Shown here in pieces: positions 44,310-53,045 of a stretch of DNA of 64,000 nt (positions are counted from its first letter, which is position 1; every line of letters starts with the position of its first letter). Source of the DNA: Variovorax sp. CF079 (GTDB taxonomy: Bacteria > Pseudomonadota > Gammaproteobacteria > Burkholderiales > Burkholderiaceae_C); assembly GCF_900101545.1 (NCBI RefSeq), contig NZ_FMZU01000002.1:124001-188000 (forward strand), read 5' to 3'. The position numbers and the translations under genes are program-made. Under the pieces are notes generated by a model that had not been told where the DNA came from, searched no databases, and saw only the letters and a program-made list of their open reading frames with translations.

Positions 44310-44786
44310 TCATTGCGCGGCGACCACGCGCGACCAGCGCTGCGTCTTGCCGAAGAGCGGAATGCCGACATACGCGTGCAGCACCAGTTCGCCCGCGGGC
44401 TGCTCGGCGGTGCTGACCGTCATGTGGCAGCGGTAGGTCTTGCCGTTCTCGCGGTTGTGGATCTCGCCGCTCCATTCCGTGGGCGGCCGGGCGGCATCGC
44501 CGCCGTCGACCGGCGCGAAATCGCGCAGGATCGTCATGCCCAGCGCGGGGCGTGCATCGGCGGCTTCCATGGCCGCGCCCTCGCGGCTCATGGAGCGGTT
44601 GCCCAGCACCTGGGTGACCGTGCCGCAAAGTGCGGCGCCGCAGGGCGCGACCTCGACTTCGAGGTTGCCGTTGGCGGTGATCCAGCGGCCGCGCGGGTCG
44701 GCAGCCGCGGCGGGTTGCGCAGCTGCGTGCATGACGGTCAAGGCCAGGCTCAGTGCGAGAAAGGCAGGGCGGGAGAAGAGAGTCAT
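44310..44786 (-). CDS. DUF2147-family secreted protein
   Basis: A 158-residue protein with a signal peptide to about MHAAA. DPRGRWITANGNLEVEVAPC and GAALCGTVTQV are typical of DUF2147, followed by a beta-rich domain with NRENGKTYRCHMTVS. It is likely periplasmic; the family has been discussed in envelope and lipid binding but its function is unknown. It is convergent with the methyltransferase, separated by three bases. Confidence 0.85.
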   Translation of the reverse strand: MTLFSRPAFLALSLALTVMHAAAQPAAAADPRGRWITANGNLEVEVAPCGAALCGTVTQVLGNRSMSREGAAMEAADARPALGMTILRDFAPVDGGDAARPPTEWSGEIHNRENGKTYRCHMTVSTAEQPAGELVLHAYVGIPLFGKTQRWSRVVAAQ

Positions 44787-44996
44787 GTCGGGCTCCGGAG
44801 TGTTGGAAGACGAGGGTTATTGGAGAGTGCGGTCGTATCGCGCGTGTGTCTCCCGCGAGGCGTTTCGTCACCTTGCATGTCCAGATGGCCCCCAGACAAA
44901 GAGCGATACAAACGCGCATCGCGAGGGCTACGTGTTCTGCGCCGAAGCCCACGCGGCCCTAGAATCGTTACGGTCATCGACAGCAAAGGATTCGGT

Positions 44997-45413
44997 GTGA
45001 GAAGGTGGTTTGTGTTGCTCGCCCTGACTCCTGCCGCCGCGCAGGCCCAGACCGCTTGGTTCACTGTGACAGGCAATCCGGACGATGCCTCCGTCAACAC
45101 GGTCCAGGTCGACCCGGTGGCGATCAAGTCCGCGGGTGACTTCAAGACCATGCACGTGCGCGTGAGCCGCTCGGAGCCGCGGATCAACTGGGACGGCGTT
45201 CCCTACCGCTCCTACGAGTCGCGGGTTGTCTTCGATTGCCGGGCCGGCAAGGCCAGCTACCTGTACGCGAGCTACTACCTGGAGCCGCTGTGGCAGGGCG
45301 CGTCGCACAAGACCGTGGACTATGTGGGCAATCCGCGTCCCATGCTGTTTCGCAACATCGAGCCGAATCCCACCCAGCGCATCGTCCGCGCGGCCTGTCG
45401 CCCCAGCGTCTAG
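44997..45413 (+). CDS. Surface-adhesin E-like exported protein
   Basis: A 138-residue protein from GTG 44997 with a short signal (ALTPAAAQAQT). The mature part, TAWFTVTGNPDDASVNTVQV followed by the SYESRVVFDCRAGKASYLYA core and a late Cys, resembles the surface-adhesin E family of small exported beta proteins. No ribosome site is strong. Its role in the envelope is inferred from the signal only. Confidence 0.65.
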   Translation: MRRWFVLLALTPAAAQAQTAWFTVTGNPDDASVNTVQVDPVAIKSAGDFKTMHVRVSRSEPRINWDGVPYRSYESRVVFDCRAGKASYLYASYYLEPLWQGASHKTVDYVGNPRPMLFRNIEPNPTQRIVRAACRPSV

Positions 45414-45527
45414 GCAGCACACCCCGAACTGCGCAAGATTCGTCAAGCGCAGCGCAAGAGGGATCAAGCCGGACAGCGAAAGCCGGCGCACCATGGGGCC
45501 ATGTGCGACTCATCCGGCAGGCGACCC

Positions 45528-46910
45528 ATGGACTACTACCAAAGCACTCGCGAAACCGCCGCCGCCCTGCAGGCGCGGCAGGTGTCGGCCGTCGAACTGC
45601 TCGAGCGGTCGATTGCGCGCATCGAGCGCTTCGACCGCCAGATCAATGCCGTCGCCGTGCGCGACTTCGAACGCGCGCGTGCCGCGGCACAAGCGGCCGA
45701 TGCGGCGCTGGCGCGCGGCGAGCGGCGTCCGCTGCTGGGCGTGCCGTTCACCGTCAAGGAGGCCTTCAACGTCGCGGGCCTGCCGACGACCTGGGGCATT
45801 CCCGGCACCGGGAAGGCGCTGGCGCCTGAGGATGCGGTGGTGCTCCGGCGCCTCAAGGCCGCGGGTGCCGTGCTGATCGGCAAGACCAACCTCGCGCTGC
45901 ATCTGGCGGACTGGCAGAGCGACAACCCGCTCTACGGCTTCACGCGCAATCCCTGGGACGAGGGCCGCACGCCCGGCGGCTCGTCCGGCGGTTCGGCCGC
46001 GGCGCTGGCGGCAGGCTACGTGTCGCTCGAATTCGGTTCGGACCTGGCCGGGTCGCTGCGCGTGCCGGCGCATTGCTGCGGCATCTTCGCGCACAAGCCG
46101 ACGCACGGCCTGGTGCCGATGCGCGGCTTCGCGCCGCCGGGCACGCCTGTGCTGTCGGTGAGCGCCGATGTCGATCTTGCCGTGGTCGGCCCCATGGCCC
46201 GGAGCGCGGGCGACCTGGCGCTGGCGCTCGACCTCACGGCCGGCCCGGACGATGACCGGGCCGTGGCCTGGCGGCTCGCGCTGCCGGCCGCGCGCCACGG
46301 CGCGCTGGCGGATTTCCGCGTGCTGGTGCTCGACACCCATCCGCAACTGCCCGCTTCGCAGGCCGTGCGCGCCGCGCTGGACCGCATGGCGGAGCGGCTC
46401 GCCAAAGCCGGCTGCAGGATCGCGCGCACGAGTCCGCTGCTGCCGGACCTGGCGCGGCTGGCCGCCACCTGGGGCACGCTGGTGGAGGCCCTGGTCGGCG
46501 CCGACATGCCCGATGCCGACTCGATCAGCCATCGCGATTGGGTGCATGCCGACCGCGCACGTGCTGTCTTCACGCACCAGTGGCGGCAGTTCTTCGTGGA
46601 ATTCGACGTGATCCTCTGCCCCGTGCTGCCCACCACCGCATTTGCGCACGACCACGGCGAGATGGAGAAGCGGCGCATCGTGGTCGACGGGCAAGCGATC
46701 CCCTACGGCGCCCAGTCGGTCTGGGCCAGCGTCGCCACGCTCACCGGCTTGCCGGCGACCGCGATGCCGATCGGGCTGGCCGATGACGGCCTGCCGGTCG
46801 GCATGCAGATCGTCGGGCCGTACCTCGAGGACCGCACGACCCTTGCCTTTGCCGAACTGGTGGAGCGCGAGTTCGGAGGCTTTGTTGTGCCGCCGGGATT
46901 CGAGGGCTGA
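45528..46910 (+). CDS. Amidase-signature enzyme
   Basis: About 460 residues from ATG 45528. The Ser-cisSer-Lys triad is visible: Lys77 in VPFTVKEAFN, the cis-Ser in RTPGGSSGGSAAAL (about 152) and Ser176 in FGSDLAGSLRVPAH. It is related to GatA, fatty-acid amide hydrolase and indoleacetamide hydrolase, but lacks GatB/GatC neighbours, so it acts on a free amide. An alternative start at 45501 adds nine residues. Confidence 0.9.
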   Translation: MDYYQSTRETAAALQARQVSAVELLERSIARIERFDRQINAVAVRDFERARAAAQAADAALARGERRPLLGVPFTVKEAFNVAGLPTTWGIPGTGKALAPEDAVVLRRLKAAGAVLIGKTNLALHLADWQSDNPLYGFTRNPWDEGRTPGGSSGGSAAALAAGYVSLEFGSDLAGSLRVPAHCCGIFAHKPTHGLVPMRGFAPPGTPVLSVSADVDLAVVGPMARSAGDLALALDLTAGPDDDRAVAWRLALPAARHGALADFRVLVLDTHPQLPASQAVRAALDRMAERLAKAGCRIARTSPLLPDLARLAATWGTLVEALVGADMPDADSISHRDWVHADRARAVFTHQWRQFFVEFDVILCPVLPTTAFAHDHGEMEKRRIVVDGQAIPYGAQSVWASVATLTGLPATAMPIGLADDGLPVGMQIVGPYLEDRTTLAFAELVEREFGGFVVPPGFEG

Positions 46911-46987
46911 TCCGGCATCGCGTCACGGCCGTTACACGTTCATCTGTTCGAATCTCGGCCACTCCGCAACCCGGTAAGAACCAAGTG

Positions 46988-47182
46988 ATGGTGAGGCAGC
47001 CAATCGTGAATCAATCTTCGGCGCGCGTGGACGCGTCCTTCGAACAGTGGACGCGCCTGACGGACGCCTATGCCAAGCAGTTCTTCCTGCTGCAGCGCGG
47101 CGTCCGCTCCGCGCGCGCCGAGGCCATGCGGCTGGCCCAGGAGCTCCAGCGCGTCAACCAGGCGATGCAGAGCGGCGCCTAG
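46988..47182 (+). CDS. Small helical hypothetical protein
   Basis: About 64 residues from ATG 46988 (GTG 46985 overlaps). After a short basic start the sequence ARVDASFEQWTRLTDAYAKQ and RAEAMRLAQELQRVNQAMQ forms one or two amphipathic helices with heptad-like spacing. It could be a small coiled-coil adaptor. No family is recognised. It is followed 28 bases later by a GNAT gene on the same strand. Confidence 0.5.
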   Translation: MVRQPIVNQSSARVDASFEQWTRLTDAYAKQFFLLQRGVRSARAEAMRLAQELQRVNQAMQSGA

Positions 47183-47210
47183 GGAGATCCGCGACCCGCA
47201 CAATGGGTCC

Positions 47211-47765
47211 ATGAAATCCGCAGCCCCCGCGCACATCGAACCGGCCGCGCTGGCGCACTGCCGCGAGATCGCGGAAGTCCACGTTCTTTCCTGGCAGCAG
47301 GCCTACGCCGGACTGATTTCCGGCGAGTATCTGGCCGCGCTCTCGGTCGACGGGCGCGAGACCGCTTGGCGCGAGGCCGTGGTCAAGGGCGCGCCGCAAC
47401 TGCTCGTGGCCATGGCCGACGGCCGGGTGGCGGGCTTCGTCGCCTTCGGCCCTTCGCGCGACAAGGACGCGGCGCCCGGCACTGCCGAGGTCTGGGCGCT
47501 CTACCTGGCGCCCGCCTGCTGGTCGCAGGGCACCGGCCGTGCGCTGTGGCTCGCCGCGCTGGAGCGCATGCGTGCCGAGACCTGCACCTCGGTCAGCCTG
47601 TGGGTGCTGGCCGGCAACGAGCGCGCCCGGCGCTTCTATGCCGCCGCGGGCTTCACGCCGGACCCGGCCTCGGCGCGCGAGTTCACGATCGGCGGCGCGC
47701 GCGTGAGCGAGCTGCGCTATGTTCTGGCGCTGATGCCGGCGCCGCCGGATGGAAACATGACATGA
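47211..47765 (+). CDS. GNAT-family N-acetyltransferase
   Basis: A 184-residue protein. ALAHCREIAEVHVLSWQQAY begins the domain, VWALYLAPACWSQGTGRALW is the acetyl-CoA-binding motif and NERARRFYAAAGF the C-terminal motif. Such proteins acetylate amines of proteins or small molecules; no target is visible. Its stop overlaps the next gene's start by four bases (ATGA). Confidence 0.88.
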   Translation: MKSAAPAHIEPAALAHCREIAEVHVLSWQQAYAGLISGEYLAALSVDGRETAWREAVVKGAPQLLVAMADGRVAGFVAFGPSRDKDAAPGTAEVWALYLAPACWSQGTGRALWLAALERMRAETCTSVSLWVLAGNERARRFYAAAGFTPDPASAREFTIGGARVSELRYVLALMPAPPDGNMT

Positions 47766-49181
47766 GCACCTCCGCGACACCACCACGCCCCTTGATCCTG
47801 CGCCATGCCGAGGTGCTGGTCACCATGGACGCCGCGCGGCGCGAGATCGCCGACCGGCGCGGTGGTGATCGAAGGCCCCGCGGTCGCCTGGGTGGGCGCT
47901 ACGGCCGAGTTGCCCGCAGCCTACATCGATGCGCTGCGAAGCGGCCAGGCTGAAGCCATCGACCTGCACGGCCACGTCGTGATGCCCGGCCTGGTCAACA
48001 CGCACCACCACATGTACCAGAGCCTCACGCGCGCCGTGCCCGAGGCGCAGGACGCCGAGCTCTTCGGCTGGCTCACGAATCTCTATCTGCTGTGGGCCCG
48101 GATCACACCCGAGATGATCCGCGTCTCCACGCAGACCGCGATGGCCGAGCTGATGCTCTCGGGCTGCACCACCACCAGCGACCACCTCTATCTCTTTCCC
48201 AACGGCTCGCGCCTCGACGATTCGATAGCGGCGGCCGAGGTGATGGGCATGCGCTTCCATGCCGCGCGCGGCAGCATGAGCGTGGGCAGGAGCCTCGGCG
48301 GCCTCCCGCCCGACGAGCTGGTCGAGAGCGAGGAGGCGATCCTCGCCGACAGCGAACGGCTCGTCGGCCGGTACCACGACGCGGGGCGCCATGCGATGCG
48401 CCGCATCGTGCTCGCGCCCTGTTCGCCGTTCTCGGTCTCGCGCGAGCTGATGCGCCTGTCGGCGGAACTCGCGCGCGAGCGCGGCGTCTCGCTGCACACG
48501 CACCTGGCGGAGAACGACAACGACGTCGCCTACTCGCGCGAGAAGTTCGGCATGACGCCGGCCCAGTACGCCGAAGACCTCGGCTGGGTCGGCCGCGACG
48601 TCTGGCACGCGCACTGCGTGAAGCTGGACGAGGCGGGCATCGCGCTCTTCGGCCGCACCGGCACCGGCGTGGCGCACTGCCCCTGTTCCAACATGCGGCT
48701 CGCCTCGGGCATCGCGCCGATCGGCGCCATGCGCCGCGCCGGCGTGCCGGTGGGCCTGGGCGTGGACGGCAGCGCCTCCAACGACGGCGCCCACCTGCTG
48801 GGCGAGGCGCGCCAGGCCATGCTGCTGCAACGCGTGGGCTACGGCCCCGCGGCCATGACGGCACGCGAGGCGCTGGAGATCGCCACCCTAGGCGGCGCCC
48901 GCGTGCTGGGCCGCGACGACATCGGTGCGCTGGCGCCCGGCATGTCGGCCGACATCGTGGCCTTCGATCTGCAGGACGTCGGGCATGCCGGCGCGGGGCA
49001 CGATCCGGTGGCGGCGCTGGTGTTCTGCCAGCCGGGCTCGGTGGCGCTGAGCGTGATCAACGGCCTTGTCGTCATCCGCGAAGGGGCGTTCGAGAAGCTC
49101 GAACTGAAACCCCTGCTGGCGCGGCACCGCAAGCTGGCGCGTGCGCTGTTCGAACGTGCGCGTCATCCGCATATTGCATAG
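47762..49181 (+). pseudogene. Frameshifted 8-oxoguanine deaminase / hydroxyatrazine hydrolase-like gene
   Basis: From ATG 47762 the frame reads LILRHAEVLVTMDAARREIA, then shifts at about 47854: AVVIEGPAVAWVGATAELPA and all the rest lie in the +1 frame to TAA 49181. An extra C in the run GACCGGCG would explain it. The body is an amidohydrolase of the 8-oxoguanine deaminase/AtzB type with NTHHHMYQSLTR, HTHLAE, HAHCVKLDEA and GLGVDGSASND, all metal and catalytic residues present. If the shift is real the protein starts late or is lost. If it is a base error, the enzyme fits purine salvage and makes urate. Confidence 0.8.
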
Positions 49182-49293
49182 GCAGGCGCTCAGTGCCGTT
49201 TCAGTTACCTGATTGCACTCGCGACAGCCGCTGTAACGGCGCTGACACCGCGACACTCTCCAATGCGGGAACCCCACACCCCCAGGAGCTCTC

Positions 49294-50799
49294 ATGTCGT
49301 TAAATTCCCGCCGCGGTTTTCTGCGCGGCTCGACCTCGGTTGCGGCCCTCTCGTTCATCGGCACCATGCAGGCGCTGCAGGCTCGAAACGCCAACGCCGC
49401 CACCGGCAGCACCGGCCTCGTCGCCAGCCCGTACGGTCCAGTCGCGCCGGCGCTCGACGAAGCCACGGGCCTGCCGCTGCTGCAACTGCCTGAAGGCTTC
49501 GCCTACCGTTCCTACGGCTGGACCGGCGACCAGATGGACAACGGCCAGCCCTGCCCGAGCAACCACGACGGCATGGCGGTGATCGCCTCGTACGGTCGCG
49601 GCAACAGCGTCGACGTGGTGCTGGTGCGCAACCACGAGCGCGGCCAGTCGACGAGCCTGATCCAGGCGCCGGCGATGTACGACACCGCCTCGAGCAGCGT
49701 GAACGGCCGATTTGCCGGCGGCGGAACCACCAACCTGCGCTTCAAGGGCCGCCAGTGGCTCGGCATGGAGGCGAGCCTGGGCGGCACCCTCACCAACTGC
49801 GCCGGCGGCCCCACGCCCTGGGGCACCTGGCTCACCTGCGAAGAGACCGGCAGCAATCTCGAGTCGCAAGGCGGCAAGAAGCACGGCTACGTGTTCGAGG
49901 TGCGCGCCAACGCGGCTGAGACGACGGGCAAGCCGATCGTCGCGATGGGCCGGTTCAGCCACGAGGCCGTCGCCGTCGACCCGAAGACGCGCTTCGCCTA
50001 CCTCACCGAGGACAACCGCAACAAGTCGGGCTTCTATCGTTTCATCCCCAACGATGCGAGCGGCCGCCCGGGCAGCTATGAAGCGGGCGGCAAGCTGCAG
50101 ATGGCCAAGGTGGTCGGCAAGGCCAACGCCGACCTCAATGTCGCCTCGACCGGTGACACGCACAGCCTCGAATGGGTGGACATCGCCGCTCCCGATGCGA
50201 ACCCGGCGTCGATTGCGCTGCCCGGCTTTGTGGGCACCACGTCGGTGGCCGGCCCGTTCGCGCAGGGCTGGGCGCAAGGCGGCTTGCGCATGGCGCGCGG
50301 CGAAGGCATCTGGTATCGCGACGGCAAGCTGTTCATCGTCGACACCGCCACCGGCGTGAACGCCGCGGGCGCGGGCGCGGGCGGCAACGGCGAAGGCGCG
50401 GTGTGGGAGTACGACCTGGCCACGGGCATGCTCAAGGCGGTCTTCGTGTCGCTCGACGCGGTGGCCGCCAACAACCCCGACAACATCACGATCAGCCCGC
50501 GCGGCGGCGTGCTGCTTTGCGAGGACGGCGGCGGCGTCGACGACCAAGGCCAGGGGCGCATCGAGCGCCTGGTCGGCCTGACGCCCGACGGCGCCAGCTT
50601 CGTGTTCGCGCGCCACAACGTGAACCTCGGCGCCGAGCAGATCGCTTCGGCCGGCAAGATGGTCGCGCCGGGCGACTACCGCAGCAGCGAGTTCTGCGGA
50701 GCCTGCTTCGATCCGGCGGGCAAGGTACTGTTTGTGAACGTGCAATCGCCCGGTATCACGTTCGCGATCTGGGGGCCTTGGGCACGCGGCCCGCTTTGA
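49294..50799 (+). CDS. PhoX-family (DUF839) secreted phosphatase-like protein
   Basis: A 501-residue protein with a Tat signal (NSRRGFLRGSTSVAALSFIG). The mature protein has TWLTCEETGSNLESQ, GRFSHEAVAVDPKTRFAYLT and EDNRNKSGFYRF, the hallmarks of PhoX-type calcium/iron alkaline phosphatases, ending LFVNVQSPGITFAIWGPW. It is smaller than classical PhoX (about 650 residues) and may be a related phosphodiesterase or phosphonate-associated enzyme. It is exported folded by the Tat system, with GGAG before the start. Confidence 0.85.
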   Translation: MSLNSRRGFLRGSTSVAALSFIGTMQALQARNANAATGSTGLVASPYGPVAPALDEATGLPLLQLPEGFAYRSYGWTGDQMDNGQPCPSNHDGMAVIASYGRGNSVDVVLVRNHERGQSTSLIQAPAMYDTASSSVNGRFAGGGTTNLRFKGRQWLGMEASLGGTLTNCAGGPTPWGTWLTCEETGSNLESQGGKKHGYVFEVRANAAETTGKPIVAMGRFSHEAVAVDPKTRFAYLTEDNRNKSGFYRFIPNDASGRPGSYEAGGKLQMAKVVGKANADLNVASTGDTHSLEWVDIAAPDANPASIALPGFVGTTSVAGPFAQGWAQGGLRMARGEGIWYRDGKLFIVDTATGVNAAGAGAGGNGEGAVWEYDLATGMLKAVFVSLDAVAANNPDNITISPRGGVLLCEDGGGVDDQGQGRIERLVGLTPDGASFVFARHNVNLGAEQIASAGKMVAPGDYRSSEFCGACFDPAGKVLFVNVQSPGITFAIWGPWARGPL

Positions 50800-50845
50800 T
50801 GCCGCTATCCGGCTTGGCGCCGAGCTGTTCGCGCCTGCTCGCAAC

Positions 50846-51307
50846 TCACTCGAGGTAATCGAGAAACAGCGGCGTCACTTGCTTGAGAAACGAGACCTCC
50901 TGCGCGTCGATGCTGCGAGGCTCCAGATCGAAATGGATGAACGTGCCATAGGGCGTCCCGGAATCGCGTATCAGCAACCGCCCGTAGTACGACTCGACAA
51001 GACCGACATAAGGGCGGTAGCTCATCAAGGACTTGTCTTTGGAGACGTGGCTGGTCGTGAATTCGCCCTCCTCGATCGCGTGTTGGCAAAAGCTCTTGTC
51101 CAGGGGAACTGCTTTCAACCAGGTGCGGTATTCAGAGGAGCGATCGAAGACGTGCTCTGCCCGCAACGCATCGCCGCTCAACTTGTAGATGGCCGTGTAT
51201 CGGTACTGCGTCCTGTCATTGAGCAGCGCCAATGCGCGGCGAATTCCATGGGTGGCAAGAACACTGCGAACCGCTGCTGTTTGCGCAGTCAAGTCAATCT
51301 CGGGCAT
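50846..51307 (-). CDS. GAF-domain protein
   Basis: A 153-residue protein that is essentially a single GAF domain: YRYTAIYKLSGDALRAEHVF, DRSSEYRTWLKAVPLDKSFC and YYGRLLIRDSGTPYGTFIHF. The conserved Cys in KSFCQHA might ligate a chromophore or NO but is common in GAF folds. No output domain is attached. It is isolated and read towards the phosphatase gene. Confidence 0.72.
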   Translation of the reverse strand: MPEIDLTAQTAAVRSVLATHGIRRALALLNDRTQYRYTAIYKLSGDALRAEHVFDRSSEYRTWLKAVPLDKSFCQHAIEEGEFTTSHVSKDKSLMSYRPYVGLVESYYGRLLIRDSGTPYGTFIHFDLEPRSIDAQEVSFLKQVTPLFLDYLE

Positions 51308-51604
51308 TGGGGATCAAAGTTAGGCGAAGTGCGCAGCTCTTGGCGGGGGTCGTCGACACGGATTTTATTGACGTCCCCAAAGACCTGGGGGGCCAGGGGA
51401 TGAATTCCCTCGCTCTGCCCAAGCGATTGACCGTCGAGGGGCCGAGTCTGGCGTTGTCGGGTATTCGTTTTGCAGTTTAGGCGGCACATCCACGGCAGCG
51501 AATGGCCAAAACGATGAATCCGATTGGCACGAAATCATTACGCGAGGCCCATGCGCTTGGCGCAGTGGCCGAGCGCATCCGTCTGCTTGAGCTGGGCGCG
51601 GGGC
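51308..51604. other. Intergenic region without a recognised feature
   Basis: Roughly 300 bases between the GAF and thioesterase genes. It has lower GC than the flanks and only short frames. One plus-strand frame ending at 51480 looks weakly coding (PKDLGGQGMNSLALPKR) but has no start or family. Confidence 0.3.
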
Positions 51605-52018
51605 CTACTCGCAGAGCCGTCGGATCTCCGGCGGGATCGGTACCGCGCGGATGCCGCCGCCTTCGCGCGTGGCGGCGAAGATGCGCACCTCTTCGCATTC
51701 GAGGATCAGATCTTCGCCGCGCTTCATGCGGTAGGTCTGCAGGAAGCTCTTGTCGCGCCACTCGGGAATGGCCACCGCGATCGACAGCGTGTCGCCATAG
51801 CTCGCGCTCTTGACGAAGCGCGTGTGGGTGTCCACCAGCGGCGTGCCGATCACGCCGAGGGTCTGTGCCGTCTCTTCCCAGCGCGGCACGCCGCGCTCGG
51901 CAAAGAAGTGGCGCGAGGCCGCATCGATCCAGCGGAAGAAATTGGGAAACCAGACGATGCCGGCCGGGTCGCAGTCCCCGAACTCGACGCGCACGGTGTA
52001 GATGACTTGGGGGCTCAT
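51605..52018 (-). CDS. 4-hydroxybenzoyl-CoA-type thioesterase (hot-dog fold)
   Basis: A 137-residue hot-dog thioesterase. RVEFGDCDPAGIVWFPNFFR holds the catalytic Asp of the 4-hydroxybenzoyl-CoA thioesterase subfamily (GDCDPAG-I-V-W-F). Later THTRFVKSASYGDTLSIAV is also family-like. It releases an acid from its CoA ester. It follows the Bug receptor by 23 bases on the same strand, so it is probably the last gene of the IorAB operon, where it could discharge an arylacetyl- or benzoyl-CoA made by IorAB. Confidence 0.9.
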   Translation of the reverse strand: MSPQVIYTVRVEFGDCDPAGIVWFPNFFRWIDAASRHFFAERGVPRWEETAQTLGVIGTPLVDTHTRFVKSASYGDTLSIAVAIPEWRDKSFLQTYRMKRGEDLILECEEVRIFAATREGGGIRAVPIPPEIRRLCE

Positions 52019-52041
52019 GCGGTGAAGGCTCAGGCGGGGGT

Positions 52042-53025
52042 CTAGTCCGCAAGTATCTTGCGCTCGCGGATGATGGCAGCGAAGCGCGTGGAATCCGCTG
52101 CGATGCGCTCCTGAAAAGCGGCCGGCGTGCCGGGCAGCGCTTCGCCGCCCAGGCTGGCGATACGTTCCTTGATTGCCGGCATCGCGAGGATGCGGTTGAT
52201 CTCGCGGTTGAGCCGGGTCACGATCTCGGGCGGCGTTCGGGCCGGCGCGTAGAAGCCGAACACCGTGTCGGCATCGAAGCCCTTGAGGCCGGCTTCGTCC
52301 AGCGTCGGCACATCGGGGAACAGCGGCGAGCGCTTGGGGCTGCCCACGGCCAGCAGGCGCAGCTTGCCGGCGCGCACCTGGGCGAGCCCGATGCCCGGGT
52401 CGAAGTAGTAGTCGAGCTGGCCGGCCAGCAGGTCCTGCAGCGCCGGCGCCGCGCCGCGGTAAGGCACATGGACCGCGTACAGGCCCGTCTGGCTCTTGAA
52501 CATCTCGCCCGCGAGGTGCGGCGAGCTGCCGGTGCCGGGCGAGCCGTAGGAGAGTTTGCCGGGGCGCTCCTTCACGTAGGCGATGAAGTCCTTGATGTTC
52601 TCCGGCGGCAGCGAGGGCTTGGTCACCAGGAACACCAGCACGCGCGCAGCCGCGGCGACCGGCATCAGGTCCTTGGCGGGGTCGAAGGCCATCTTCGGAT
52701 AGATGTGCGGGTTGACCGACACCATGCCGCCCGAACTCATGAGCAGCGTGTAGCCATCGGCCGGCGCCCGCGCTGCGACCTCGCCGCCGATGTTGCCGTT
52801 GGCGCCGCCGCGGTTCTCGATCAGCACCGGCTGCCCGAGCGCTTCCTGCAGCGGCAGCGATACCGCGCGTGCGATCTGGTCGGCCGCGCCGCCGGGCGGG
52901 AAGTTCACGACGATCTTGATCGGCTTCGAAGGCCAGGCGCTGCCTTGCGCGTAGGCCGCGGGCGCCGCGGCGGCGGTGGCCAGCAGCAGGGCGAGCAGGG
53001 CGCGCCGGGATCTTGGTGTTGTCAT
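52042..53025 (-). CDS. Bug-family (TctC) periplasmic solute receptor
   Basis: A 327-residue protein from ATG 53025, with a signal peptide to about AAYAQ. WPSKPIKIVVNFPPGGAADQ and PADGYTLLMSSGGMVSVNPH are Bug motifs. It sits between iorB (20-base gap) and the thioesterase on the same strand, suggesting uptake of a carboxylate handled by the IorAB operon. Confidence 0.92.
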   Translation of the reverse strand: MTTPRSRRALLALLLATAAAAPAAYAQGSAWPSKPIKIVVNFPPGGAADQIARAVSLPLQEALGQPVLIENRGGANGNIGGEVAARAPADGYTLLMSSGGMVSVNPHIYPKMAFDPAKDLMPVAAAARVLVFLVTKPSLPPENIKDFIAYVKERPGKLSYGSPGTGSSPHLAGEMFKSQTGLYAVHVPYRGAAPALQDLLAGQLDYYFDPGIGLAQVRAGKLRLLAVGSPKRSPLFPDVPTLDEAGLKGFDADTVFGFYAPARTPPEIVTRLNREINRILAMPAIKERIASLGGEALPGTPAAFQERIAADSTRFAAIIRERKILAD

Positions 53026-53045
53026 CGTTTGTCTCCTCATGTTGT

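Noticed and set aside
47820..48830. Minus-strand frame across the deaminase-like gene
   Set aside because: Shadow of a gene with clear amidohydrolase motifs.
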